Shown: piece by piece, positions 52,277 to 60,323 of the stretch | Numbering within the stretch: position 1 is the first letter of the stretch | Layout: each line of letters begins with the position of its first letter | Notes under the pieces: generated by a model | Told to the model about the DNA's origin: nothing | Database searches by the model: none | The model's input: the letters and a program-made list of their open reading frames with translations, nothing else | Translations under genes and position numbers: made by a program | From: Saccharopolyspora phatthalungensis | GTDB lineage: Bacteria > Actinomycetota > Actinomycetes > Mycobacteriales > Pseudonocardiaceae | Direction of reading: 5' to 3' | Length of the DNA stretch: 64,000 nt | NCBI RefSeq assembly: GCF_014203395.1 | Contig: NZ_JACHIW010000002.1 | Span: 186,001-250,000 of the forward strand

Positions 52277-54034
52277 ATGGCGAAGCGAACAGGCGATTCC
52301 GGAGCGGGGCGGTACCGGCATCGGCGGCCGGGTGATCGCGGGCGCGACGACCGGCCGGGCGGTGATCGCGGCGATGAGCAGACGCTGCGGCAGGAACTGC
52401 GTGCCATGCACGGCGCGAGTTACGGCCGCTACAAGTCGTTGAGCGGCCGCTGGTCCTTCGGCGGGTTCACCCTGGAGGTCCAGCGTGTGCAGCCCGACCC
52501 CTACGCGCCGGCCAGCCGCTGCGAGGTCCGGGTGGATCCGGCGGTCGCGGGTTTCCCCGAGCACCTGTGGTCGACTCCGGTACGGGCGCGGGCGCTGGCC
52601 GGCTACCTGGTGCGAGCGGCGCACCGCAGGCTCGGCGACAGCCGGTTGCGGGTGGACGCCGGCAGGCAGGAGGTGCTGGACCGAAGTGCCTGCCAACTGG
52701 TGGACGGCGTGGTGGTGCTCCGGCTGGGCATCGATCTGCCGGGCCGGGGCCGCACCATCGACGGCAGGCAGGCCGAGCAGGCGTTGTGCGATGAGTTGCC
52801 GGACGCGGTGCAAGCGGCGTTGCGATGGGCGACCGCCGAGCAGGGGCGGTTGCAGGAGTTCGTGCACTCCATTGAGGACACTGATGCGCTGCGCCGGATG
52901 CTCCCGCAACTGGGACTGGTGGCCTTCGTCGCCGACGGCGCGATGCTGCCCCGGCGCAGCGGGGTCGACGAGCGTCCCCTGGTCGACGGGGTGCCGTTCG
53001 CCTCCCCGGAGTCGATGCGGGTCGAGGTCGAGCTGCCCAACCGGGGCCGGGTGAGCGGCATGGGGGTGCCCGAGGGGATCATGCTGATCGTCGGCGGCGG
53101 TTTCCACGGCAAGTCGACGCTGCTGCGGGCTTTGGAGTTCGGCGTGTACGACCACGTGCCCGGGGACGGCCGGGAGCTGGTGGTGTGCCGGGAGGACACG
53201 GTCAAGGTGCGTGCTGAGGACGGGCGGCGGGTCCACCGGGTGGATGTCAGCCCGTTCGTCAGCCATCTGCCCACCGGGGCGGACACCTCGGATTTCTCAA
53301 CCGACAACGCCTCCGGCTCCACCTCGCAGGCAGCGGCGATCGTGGAAGCGGTAGAGGCCGGCGCGAAGGTGCTGCTGGTCGACGAGGACACCGCGGCGAC
53401 GAACCTGATGATCCGGGATGCCCGGATGCAGGCGCTGGTGGCCAAGGAGGCCGAGCCGCTGACGCCGTTCGTGGACCTGATCCGGCCATTGCGGGCGGTG
53501 CATGGTGTGTCGACGGTGCTGGTGATGGGTGGCTCGGGGGACTACATGGACGTCGCCGACACGGTGCTGATGCTCGACGCCTACCACGCCCGCGACGTCA
53601 CCGCTCGCGCCAAGGAGCTGGCCGCGGCTCCCACCGGCCGTCATTCCGAGGCTGAGACGTTCCCGTCGTTGCGCCACCGCGTGGCGGATCCGCGTTCGAT
53701 CCCCACCGAGCGGCCGAAGGTCCGCGCTCGCGGGGTGGACGCGCTGACCCTGGGGGAGTCCACTGTGGAGCTTCGTGGGGTGGAGCAGTTGGTGGACCCG
53801 GCCCAGGTCACCGGGATCGGGCTGGCGCTGGTCAGCTGTGCGCGGCGCGGGGTGCTGGACGGCGCCCGCACCGTCGCGGAGGTGCTCGACGCATTCGCCG
53901 CCGACGTGCGCAGGCGCGGAATCGCCGCGGTCGACGAGCATTACGTGGGCGACTTCGCGGTGCCGCGGCGTTTCGAGCTGGCTGCGGCGCTGAACCGGCT
54001 CCGGGTGCTGCGGGTCGCCGGCTTTCGCACGTGA
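52277..54034 (+). CDS. ABC-class ATPase (predicted, soluble)
   Basis: A 585-residue protein of the predicted ABC-class ATPase family. The first 35 residues are Arg/Gly-rich and probably disordered. The P-loop is MLIVGGGFHGKSTLLRALE (about residue 270), an unusual GGGFHGKST form that is normal for this family. The signature region reads DNASGSTSQAAAIVEAVEAG, and Walker B is VLLVDEDTAATNLMIRD. There are no membrane segments and no permease gene, so it is not a transporter; its partner is unknown. ATG 52277 has no obvious ribosome-binding site and may be a near-leaderless start. Confidence 0.88.
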   Translation: MAKRTGDSGAGRYRHRRPGDRGRDDRPGGDRGDEQTLRQELRAMHGASYGRYKSLSGRWSFGGFTLEVQRVQPDPYAPASRCEVRVDPAVAGFPEHLWSTPVRARALAGYLVRAAHRRLGDSRLRVDAGRQEVLDRSACQLVDGVVVLRLGIDLPGRGRTIDGRQAEQALCDELPDAVQAALRWATAEQGRLQEFVHSIEDTDALRRMLPQLGLVAFVADGAMLPRRSGVDERPLVDGVPFASPESMRVEVELPNRGRVSGMGVPEGIMLIVGGGFHGKSTLLRALEFGVYDHVPGDGRELVVCREDTVKVRAEDGRRVHRVDVSPFVSHLPTGADTSDFSTDNASGSTSQAAAIVEAVEAGAKVLLVDEDTAATNLMIRDARMQALVAKEAEPLTPFVDLIRPLRAVHGVSTVLVMGGSGDYMDVADTVLMLDAYHARDVTARAKELAAAPTGRHSEAETFPSLRHRVADPRSIPTERPKVRARGVDALTLGESTVELRGVEQLVDPAQVTGIGLALVSCARRGVLDGARTVAEVLDAFAADVRRRGIAAVDEHYVGDFAVPRRFELAAALNRLRVLRVAGFRT

Positions 54035-54130
54035 GGAGGTTTGCCCACCGGTGCCGGGCGGGCATCATCGGGACGAGTGGTTTCCTCCGATGTGCTGCCG
54101 CGTGCATGCGCGGCGGACGGGAGGCGGGCG

Positions 54131-54793
54131 ATGCCTCGGATGAGTTTCCCGGAACGGACCACCGCCGGTTATGCCGACCGCAGGCACGCCGGGCGGGTCT
54201 TGGCCCAGCGGATGACCGGCCTGGATCTGGTCGATCCCGTGGTGTTCGGACTGGCCAGGGGTGGGGTGCCGGTGGCCGCCGAGGTGGCGCGGTCGCTGGC
54301 GGCACCACTGCGGGTGTGCGTGGCCCGCAAGATCGGTGCGCCGAGCCAGCCGGAGTTGGCGGTCGGCGCGGTGACCGCCGACGGCCCGGCCAGCTACGAC
54401 CCGCGGCTGGTGCGCTCGTTCCACCTCGACGAGCAGACCCTGCAGGCCGCCTGCGAGCGGGAGCGCGCTGAGGCGCGACGCCGGGAGCGGTTGTTCCAGC
54501 GCGGCCAGCCGCTGCCGCTGGCCGGGCGCGATGTGGTGCTGGTCGACGACGGTCTGGCCACCGGTGCGACGGCCCGCGCTGCGGTGCGGATGCTGCGTGA
54601 GGCAGCGCCGCGCAGCGTGGTGCTGGCCGTTCCGGTGGGCTCACCGGAAGCGGTCACCGCGTTGCGCAAGGAAGCCGATGTGGTGGTGTGCATCCTGCAA
54701 CCGGTCGGCTTCGCCGCCGTGGGGCAGTGGTACCGGGACTTCAGCGCCACGACTGACGAGGAGATCTACGAGATCCTGCGCGACTTCGACTGA
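54131..54793 (+). CDS. phosphoribosyltransferase-family protein
   Basis: A 220-residue PRTase-fold protein. The PRPP-binding motif is DVVLVDDGLATGATARAA (about residues 135-152). The N-terminal part has VVFGLARGGVPVAAEVARSLA, as in stand-alone actinobacterial PRTases similar to the Rv0571c N-terminal domain. Base specificity is not evident, and many such proteins have unknown substrates. ATG 54131 has GAGG 6 bases upstream. It follows the ABC-class ATPase by 96 bases on the same strand, possibly in one unit. Confidence 0.85.
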   Translation: MPRMSFPERTTAGYADRRHAGRVLAQRMTGLDLVDPVVFGLARGGVPVAAEVARSLAAPLRVCVARKIGAPSQPELAVGAVTADGPASYDPRLVRSFHLDEQTLQAACERERAEARRRERLFQRGQPLPLAGRDVVLVDDGLATGATARAAVRMLREAAPRSVVLAVPVGSPEAVTALRKEADVVVCILQPVGFAAVGQWYRDFSATTDEEIYEILRDFD

Positions 54794-55029
54794 CCGGGCT
54801 CCCCAGTTGGCGGCGGGCTGGGAGCATGGGTTTTGATAAATCTCGTCATTTCAGTGTGAACTAAAGTCAGTACACCAGGACAACCCTCACCAACCGAAGG
54901 CCGGGACACGATAGCCTCGGCAGGACCTCCTCCTGCGCTGGAATTTCGGGTGGTGTTGTGCCACCGGTTGGGGGGCTTCGGGCGCGCCGGGGTGGAGGTA
55001 GGTGTCCGTCTCGGGTTGATTGGTTCGTT

Positions 55030-55434
55030 ATGACTGCCGCTGGACATTCCGACAACACGCCGACGCAGGCGGGTAGGCACACGCCACCTAGGCGGTCGGG
55101 GACGAGACGGAGTGCCGATTCCGGCGAGTCGGGCTATTCGGCCGAGGTGGCCTGGCAGGTGGGCGAGGCGACATCGGCGCTGGGTGATCGGCTGCGGGAC
55201 CCGGCGGTGCCGCACACCGTCGAGGAGATCGAGAAGGTCGTGCGCGGGTTCTCGATGACGGTCGAGGGCATGGCCACCGGTGTCGGCGGGGTGACCGAGT
55301 GGTTGCGGGCGGCCGGGCACGCCGGCCCGCTGTCGGGGTACGCCAGCGTGATGACGGAGCGGTTGTCGCACATCGGCAAGGAACTGGCCCGGTTGGCCGA
55401 GGCGATCGAGCAGGCGCAGAAGCGCGCGAGCTGA
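55030..55434 (+). CDS. hypothetical protein, 134 aa
   Basis: No family is recognised. The first 35 residues are Ser/Thr/Arg-rich and probably disordered (MTAAGHSDNTPTQAGRHTPP). The rest is helical, with an amphipathic C-terminus (VMTERLSHIGKELARLAEAI) that could form a coiled coil. There is no signal peptide or membrane segment. ATG 55030 lacks a good ribosome-binding site. The 237 bases before it contain a short AT-rich patch (54835-54875) that may hold the promoter. Confidence 0.6.
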   Translation: MTAAGHSDNTPTQAGRHTPPRRSGTRRSADSGESGYSAEVAWQVGEATSALGDRLRDPAVPHTVEEIEKVVRGFSMTVEGMATGVGGVTEWLRAAGHAGPLSGYASVMTERLSHIGKELARLAEAIEQAQKRAS

Positions 55435-55455
55435 GTCCGGATTGCGGCCAGACCT

Positions 55456-55485
55456 TTGAAGTTAGTTACGCTAACAACTTAGACT
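55456..55485 (+). promoter_or_regulatory. leaderless promoter with embedded inverted repeat
   Basis: TTGAAG (55456-55461), then 18 bases, then TAGACT (55480-55485), which ends 6 bases before the GTG at 55492. Transcription would therefore start at or next to the start codon, giving a leaderless mRNA. GTTAG (55461-55465) and CTAAC (55471-55475) flank five bases in the spacer, a likely repressor site. No ribosome-binding site exists before the gene. Confidence 0.6.
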
Positions 55486-55491
55486 GGCGGG

Positions 55492-56904
55492 GTGACCGCC
55501 GCCGATCTTTCCCGCGTTGAGACCAGTGAGCTGGTCGGAACGGGTGAACGGCGGTTGTCGCGGGCGCTGGTGCTCACGATCGCTTTCGGGGCCGTGCTGC
55601 AGGCGCTGAACGCTTCGACGATGGCGGTGGCGCTGGTCGACATCCGCGATCAGTTCGACGCCGGTGCGGCGGCCTCGTGGATGATCTCTGGGCTGTACCT
55701 GGCGACGGCCGTGGGCTCGCCCACCGCGGGCCGGTTGGCCGATCTGTTCGGGTCCCGTCGGGTCTTTCTAGCGTCGCTGGCGTTGACCCTGGTCGCGTCG
55801 GCGGCCGCGCCGTTGGCGCCGAACCTGGGCTGGTTGATCGCGTTCCGGGTGTTGTTGGGCATCGGTACGTGTGCGGCGTTCCCGGCCGGGGTGGCGATGT
55901 TGCGGGCGGAAGCCGACCGGCTGGGGGTGGAGCTGCCGACGGCGGCGCTGAGTGTGCTGGCCATCGGCGGCCAGGTGATGGTCGCGTTCGGTCCGGTCGT
56001 CGGCGGGGTGCTGGTGCAGTACTGGGGCTGGCGGTCGATCTTCCTGATGAACCTGCCGCTGGCCGCTGTGGTGATCGTCATGGCGCTGGTGTGGCTGCCC
56101 CGGGACCGCGGGGTGGACAAGCGCGCTTCGGTGTGGGGCCGGCTGGATCTGGTGGGGGCGGGGTTGTTCGCGGCCACGGTCGCCGTGTTGATGTTGTTTC
56201 TGCTGTCGCTGTCGGAGCGACCACAGTGGTGGTGGTTACCGGTGCTGGCGGTGGTCGCGGCGGCGTTCGTTGCCTTCGAGTTGCGGGCGCGGGAGCCCTT
56301 CGTGGACGTTCGGATGCTGGCGGGCAATCGGGCGTTGAGCGGTACCTATCTGCGGACCGCGTTGACGTATGTGGCGTTCTACATGGTGTTTTTCGGTTTT
56401 CCCATGTGGTTGCAGAGCGCGCGGGGGTTGCCGCCGGGGCAGGTCGGGTTGGTGGTGTTGCCGATTGCGTTGCTGGCGATGGCGTCGGTGGCCGTGGCAG
56501 GGCGGGTGCTTCCGCGGATGGGGCATTGGCCGGTGCTGGTGGCGGGTTCGGCGATGCTGCTGGCCGGCGGGGTGGGGTTGATCTTGCTGGATGCCACGGC
56601 TGTGGTGGGGGCGTTGGTGGCCGTGGCCGCGGTGCTGGGGGTGCCCAACGGGTTCAACAACATCGGCAACCAGTCGGCGCTGTACCGGCAGGCGGCGGCG
56701 CGTGATGCCGGGATCGCTGCAGGGCTGTTCCGGACCTCTCAGTATGTTGGTGCCAACATCGCGGCTGCGATGATCGAGTTGTGCTTCGCGGGTCCGGTCA
56801 GTGATCCGGGGCTGCACCGGCTCGGTGGCGTGGTCGCGGGGATCAGTGCGGTGCTGCTGGTGGGCGCCCTGGTGGGGTTGGTGGTCGGGCGCCGGTTCCG
56901 CTGA
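55492..56904 (+). CDS. DHA2-type MFS drug/metabolite exporter
   Basis: A 470-residue MFS protein with about fourteen hydrophobic segments, as in the DHA2 branch. It has LNASTMAVALVDIRDQF in helix 1 (DHA2 motif D1 region), the loop 2-3 motif GRLADLFGSRRVF, and VVGGVLVQYWGWRSIFLMNLP (antiporter motif C followed by the WRWIFxxNxP-type motif). It would export hydrophobic compounds using the proton gradient. It is probably translated from a leaderless mRNA. The Clp gene begins 6 bases after its stop. Confidence 0.9.
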   Translation: MTAADLSRVETSELVGTGERRLSRALVLTIAFGAVLQALNASTMAVALVDIRDQFDAGAAASWMISGLYLATAVGSPTAGRLADLFGSRRVFLASLALTLVASAAAPLAPNLGWLIAFRVLLGIGTCAAFPAGVAMLRAEADRLGVELPTAALSVLAIGGQVMVAFGPVVGGVLVQYWGWRSIFLMNLPLAAVVIVMALVWLPRDRGVDKRASVWGRLDLVGAGLFAATVAVLMLFLLSLSERPQWWWLPVLAVVAAAFVAFELRAREPFVDVRMLAGNRALSGTYLRTALTYVAFYMVFFGFPMWLQSARGLPPGQVGLVVLPIALLAMASVAVAGRVLPRMGHWPVLVAGSAMLLAGGVGLILLDATAVVGALVAVAAVLGVPNGFNNIGNQSALYRQAAARDAGIAAGLFRTSQYVGANIAAAMIELCFAGPVSDPGLHRLGGVVAGISAVLLVGALVGLVVGRRFR

Positions 56905-56910
56905 GCGGGG

Positions 56911-59379
56911 GTGCTGCGCACTGGTCTGCTGCTGGAGTCCGGTTGCAGGCGGGGCCTGCGTGTGCTTGTGGAGGTGGCCCCTTTGGTTCGCGGCAGTGTC
57001 GGTGATTCCTCTGCCGCCTTTGATTCGCTGTTCAGCGACGTGTTCTCGGGGACGTCGGAGGGCGCTTCGGCTTCGGAGCGCGGTCTGGCGTTGGGCACGT
57101 TGCTGGATGCGCAGGCGCATGAGGTGGTGTCGAAGGCGGTTCGGGCCACTGTGGACTGGGGCAGTCGGGAGTTGGACGGGGCGCATCTGCTGTGGGCGGT
57201 GACGCAGGTGCCTGCGACGGCCGAGTTGCTGGTGTCCTCCGGGGTGCGGGTGGCGGAGTTGTCGTCGGCGGTGCGGTCGGCTGTGGTGGCGGCGCAGGAT
57301 CCGGGGGTGGCGGGGTGGCCGCCGGTGTTGTCGTCGGCGGCGCGGCGGGCGTTGTTGGGGGCGTATCAGCAGGCGTTGGGGGAGGGCGCCGATGTGGTGG
57401 GTGCGCGGCATCTGGTGTTGGGGTTGGCCGCGGATGCCGATTCGGTGACCGGTCGGGCGTTGGCGAGGGCGATTGAGTTGGGTGATCGGGGTGGGGCTCG
57501 GTCGGTGTTGAGCGTGACGCCGCGGCTGGACGAGTTCGGGCTGGATCTGACGGAGTTGGCGCGGGCCGGGAAGTTGGATCCGGTGGTGGGGCGGGACGCG
57601 GAGATCGAGCAGGCCATCGAGGTGCTGGGGCGGCGGTCGAAGAACAATCCGGTGTTCGTGGGTGATCCCGGGGTGGGCAAGACCGCGATCGTGGAGGGGT
57701 TGGCGCGGCGGATCGTGGCGGGGGCGGTGCCGTGGTCGTTGGCTGATGTGCGCGTGGTGTCGTTGGATCTGGCCGGGATGGTGGCGGGGGCGAAGTACCG
57801 GGGCGAGTTCGAGCAGCGGTTCCGGGACGTGCTGGCGGAGATCCGGGCGCATCGCGAGGACTTGCTGGTGTTCATCGATGAGGTGCACAGCATCGTGGGT
57901 GCTGGTGCGGGTGAGGGGTCGATGGATGCGGGCACGATGCTCAAGCCGGCGTTGGCGCGTGGTGAGGTGCGGTTGATCGGGGCGACGACGGTGGAGGAGT
58001 ACCGGCGGCACGTGGGCAAGGATCCGGCGCTGGAGCGGCGGTTCGCGCCGATCATGGTCTCGGAGCCGTCGGTGGCCGACACGGTGGTGGTGTTGGAGGG
58101 GTTGCGGGAGCGGCTCCAGCGGCATCATCGGGTGCGCATCGATGATTCGGCGTTGTCGGCGGCGGCGGAGTTGTCGCAGCGCTATATCGCGGACCGGTTT
58201 TTGCCGGACAAGGCGGTGGATCTGCTGGATCAGGCTTGTTCGCGGGTGCGGTTGCGGCGTGGTGGCGAGGTGCGGGAGTCGGCGGTGTTCGAGCCGACGG
58301 TGGTCGCCGATGATGTGGCGGGTGTGGTGGCGTCGCGGACCGGGATTCCGGTGGCGGATGTGAGCGCGCAGGATGTGCAGCGGTTGTTGGGGTTGGAGCA
58401 GCAGTTGCGGTCGCGGGTGGTCGGGCAGGATGCGGCGGTGGCGGCGGTGGCCGAGGCGGTGCGCCGGGCGCGCGCGGGGTTGGCGGATCCGGATCGTCCG
58501 ATCGGGAGTTTCTTGTTCCTGGGGCCCACCGGGGTGGGTAAGACGGAGTTGGCGCGGGCGTTGGCGCATGCGCTTTTCGGGGATGTGCAGCGGCTGTTGC
58601 GGTTGGACATGGGGGAGTTTCAGGAGAAGCACACGGTGTCGCGGCTGGTGGGGGCGCCGCCGGGGTATGTGGGTTATGGCGAGGCCGGGCAGTTGACGGA
58701 TCGGGTGCGGCGGCAGCCGTATTCGGTGGTGTTGCTGGATGAGGTGGAGAAGGCGCACCCGGATGTGTTCAACACGTTGTTGCAGGTGCTGGATGCGGGG
58801 CGGTTGACCGATTCGCAGGGTCGGCTGGTGGATTTCCGGAATGTGGTGGTGATCATGACCTCGAATATCGGGGCGGATCGGATCATGGATGCGGGGGTGG
58901 ATGCCGGGCAGTCTGCGCTGGTGGTGTTGGAGGAGTTGCGGGCGTTTTTCCGGCCGGAGTTCATTAACCGGATCGATGATGTGGTGGTGTTCCGGCCGTT
59001 GGGTGCGGAGCAGTTGCGGGGGATCGCGTCGTTGTTGTTGGAGCGGACCCGGGAGCAGTTGGCGGCCAAGGGGGTTCGGTTGGTGGTCAGTGATGCTGGG
59101 TTGGGATGGTTGGTGGAGCGGGGGTACCAGCCGGAGTTCGGGGCGCGGCCGTTGCGGCGGGTGATCGCGCGGGAGTTGGATAACCGGTTGGCGTCGATGG
59201 TGCTGTCGGGCGTGGTGTCGGCGGGTGATCAGGTGTCGGTGGATGTGGTGGATGGGGAGTTGTCGCTGGTGGTGACGTCGGTGTGGGAGCCGGTGTCGAG
59301 TGGTCGGCACGCGGCGCCGGCGGACCCTGTCGAGTCGCCGCGTTCGCGGGCGGTTCAGCGGCACAGTGTGTTGGGGTGA
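56911..59379 (+). CDS. Clp/Hsp100 AAA+ ATPase without middle domain or ClpP loop
   Basis: An 822-residue double-AAA+ unfoldase. An N-terminal Clp_N-like region (about 55-190) is followed by AAA1 (Walker A GDPGVGKT 251-258, Walker B D323-E324, pore loop AKYRGEF) and AAA2 (Walker A GPTGVGKT 538-545, Walker B D610-E611, pore loop PPGYVGYGE). Between them, SRVRLRRGGEVRES leads straight into the next segment. There is no ClpB-type coiled-coil and no ClpC-type short middle domain. The AAA2 region where ClpA, ClpC and ClpX carry an (I/L)GF tripeptide is short and lacks it, so ClpP docking is unlikely. GTG 56911 is the first start, but the true start may be further in. Confidence 0.9.
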   Translation: MLRTGLLLESGCRRGLRVLVEVAPLVRGSVGDSSAAFDSLFSDVFSGTSEGASASERGLALGTLLDAQAHEVVSKAVRATVDWGSRELDGAHLLWAVTQVPATAELLVSSGVRVAELSSAVRSAVVAAQDPGVAGWPPVLSSAARRALLGAYQQALGEGADVVGARHLVLGLAADADSVTGRALARAIELGDRGGARSVLSVTPRLDEFGLDLTELARAGKLDPVVGRDAEIEQAIEVLGRRSKNNPVFVGDPGVGKTAIVEGLARRIVAGAVPWSLADVRVVSLDLAGMVAGAKYRGEFEQRFRDVLAEIRAHREDLLVFIDEVHSIVGAGAGEGSMDAGTMLKPALARGEVRLIGATTVEEYRRHVGKDPALERRFAPIMVSEPSVADTVVVLEGLRERLQRHHRVRIDDSALSAAAELSQRYIADRFLPDKAVDLLDQACSRVRLRRGGEVRESAVFEPTVVADDVAGVVASRTGIPVADVSAQDVQRLLGLEQQLRSRVVGQDAAVAAVAEAVRRARAGLADPDRPIGSFLFLGPTGVGKTELARALAHALFGDVQRLLRLDMGEFQEKHTVSRLVGAPPGYVGYGEAGQLTDRVRRQPYSVVLLDEVEKAHPDVFNTLLQVLDAGRLTDSQGRLVDFRNVVVIMTSNIGADRIMDAGVDAGQSALVVLEELRAFFRPEFINRIDDVVVFRPLGAEQLRGIASLLLERTREQLAAKGVRLVVSDAGLGWLVERGYQPEFGARPLRRVIARELDNRLASMVLSGVVSAGDQVSVDVVDGELSLVVTSVWEPVSSGRHAAPADPVESPRSRAVQRHSVLG

Positions 59380-59395
59380 CAGTGTGTTGGGGTGA
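59364..59395 (+). repeat. tandem 16-bp duplication across the Clp stop codon
   Basis: CAGTGTGTTGGGGTGA occurs at 59364-59379 and again at 59380-59395. The first copy encodes the last residues and stop of the Clp gene; the second copy repeats them after the stop. Replication slippage is the simple explanation. Confidence 0.9.
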
Positions 59396-59631
59396 CGGGG
59401 CTGTGCGTTGGCGGTGGATGGGGTATTACGGCTGAGTAGTCATCGGCCTGTTGTGGTCTGAACGGATCGTGCGGCAGAGGCGGGAAACCGGTAGCCCGCC
59501 CCCACCGGGCCGCCTGTGACGTGGGGTTTGGTCGCGGACTGCGGTAGCGGTTGATTCTGGTAGCTGATCATGCTGTCGTGGGCGGCGAGTTGCGGGGCGG
59601 CTTCGCGCTGCCGGGTGTGAGCGGGGTGATC

Positions 59632-60210
59632 ATGTCGGATCTGCGTCGGCGGGCCGCTGAACGTCGCGAAGCCGCGGGTGGGGTGCTGGCTGAGCTTGGG
59701 ATTTTCGAGCGGTGGGCGCCTCACGGGCGTCCTTGCCTGGTGGGTTCGGTGGCGTTGGACCTGGTGGAGGAGCCAGACATCGACGTGGAGGTTTACTGCC
59801 CGGTGCCGCGAGTGGCCGCGGGGTTCGAGGTGGTCTCCGGGCTGGCCGGGCTTCCAGGTGTGCGGCGGGTGAAGTTCACCAATGCGCTGGATCTGCCGGA
59901 TGCGGGCCTGTATTTCCAGGTGCAGTACGAGCGGGCGGGCCTGACCTGGAAGGTCGACATGTGGGTGCTGGGCGAGCAGCATCCGGGCCCGCGTGGATGT
60001 GATCTGGTGGCGCCGTTACGGGCGGCGTTGACCGATGAGTCGCGTGATCGTGTGCTGGCGGTGAAGGAGGCGGCTTACGCGCGGGGTGCGGCGTTGGGCG
60101 GTATCTGGGTTTACCGGGCGGTGCTGGAGGCCGGGGTGTGCGACTACGCGCAGTTCCGGGACTGGGTGGCGGACATGCCGACTGGTGAGCTGACTTTCTG
60201 GCGTCCCTGA
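59632..60210 (+). CDS. small nucleotidyltransferase-fold protein
   Basis: A 192-residue soluble protein. The motif LVGSVALDLVEEPDIDVEVYC (about residues 36-56) fits the GS...D-x-D core of the nucleotidyltransferase fold, with a later strand (WKVDMWVLG) offering the third Asp. ATG 59632 follows GGTGAT and is used; GTG 59617 is in frame. The 253 bases before it hold no recognisable gene. It sits next to a decayed transposase and could be cargo. A toxin-antitoxin or resistance role is possible, but no partner gene is seen. Confidence 0.7.
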   Translation: MSDLRRRAAERREAAGGVLAELGIFERWAPHGRPCLVGSVALDLVEEPDIDVEVYCPVPRVAAGFEVVSGLAGLPGVRRVKFTNALDLPDAGLYFQVQYERAGLTWKVDMWVLGEQHPGPRGCDLVAPLRAALTDESRDRVLAVKEAAYARGAALGGIWVYRAVLEAGVCDYAQFRDWVADMPTGELTFWRP

Positions 60211-60323
60211 GGCCTGGGTGGTCCGACCGCCCAGGGTGAAAGGCGATCGCGTGACCTTGGTCGGCTGCGGGGCGCGGTGCGGCTCTTCCGGTCGGGCGGG
60301 GAGGCGGTGCTGGCCCGGCTCTG

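Noticed and set aside
56236..59364. 1042-codon open frame on the minus strand
   Set aside because: It lies opposite the Clp gene and the MFS end and encodes low-complexity Arg/His/Pro/Gln sequence without domains, the mirror of G-rich coding DNA. The plus strand carries clear Walker and pore-loop motifs.
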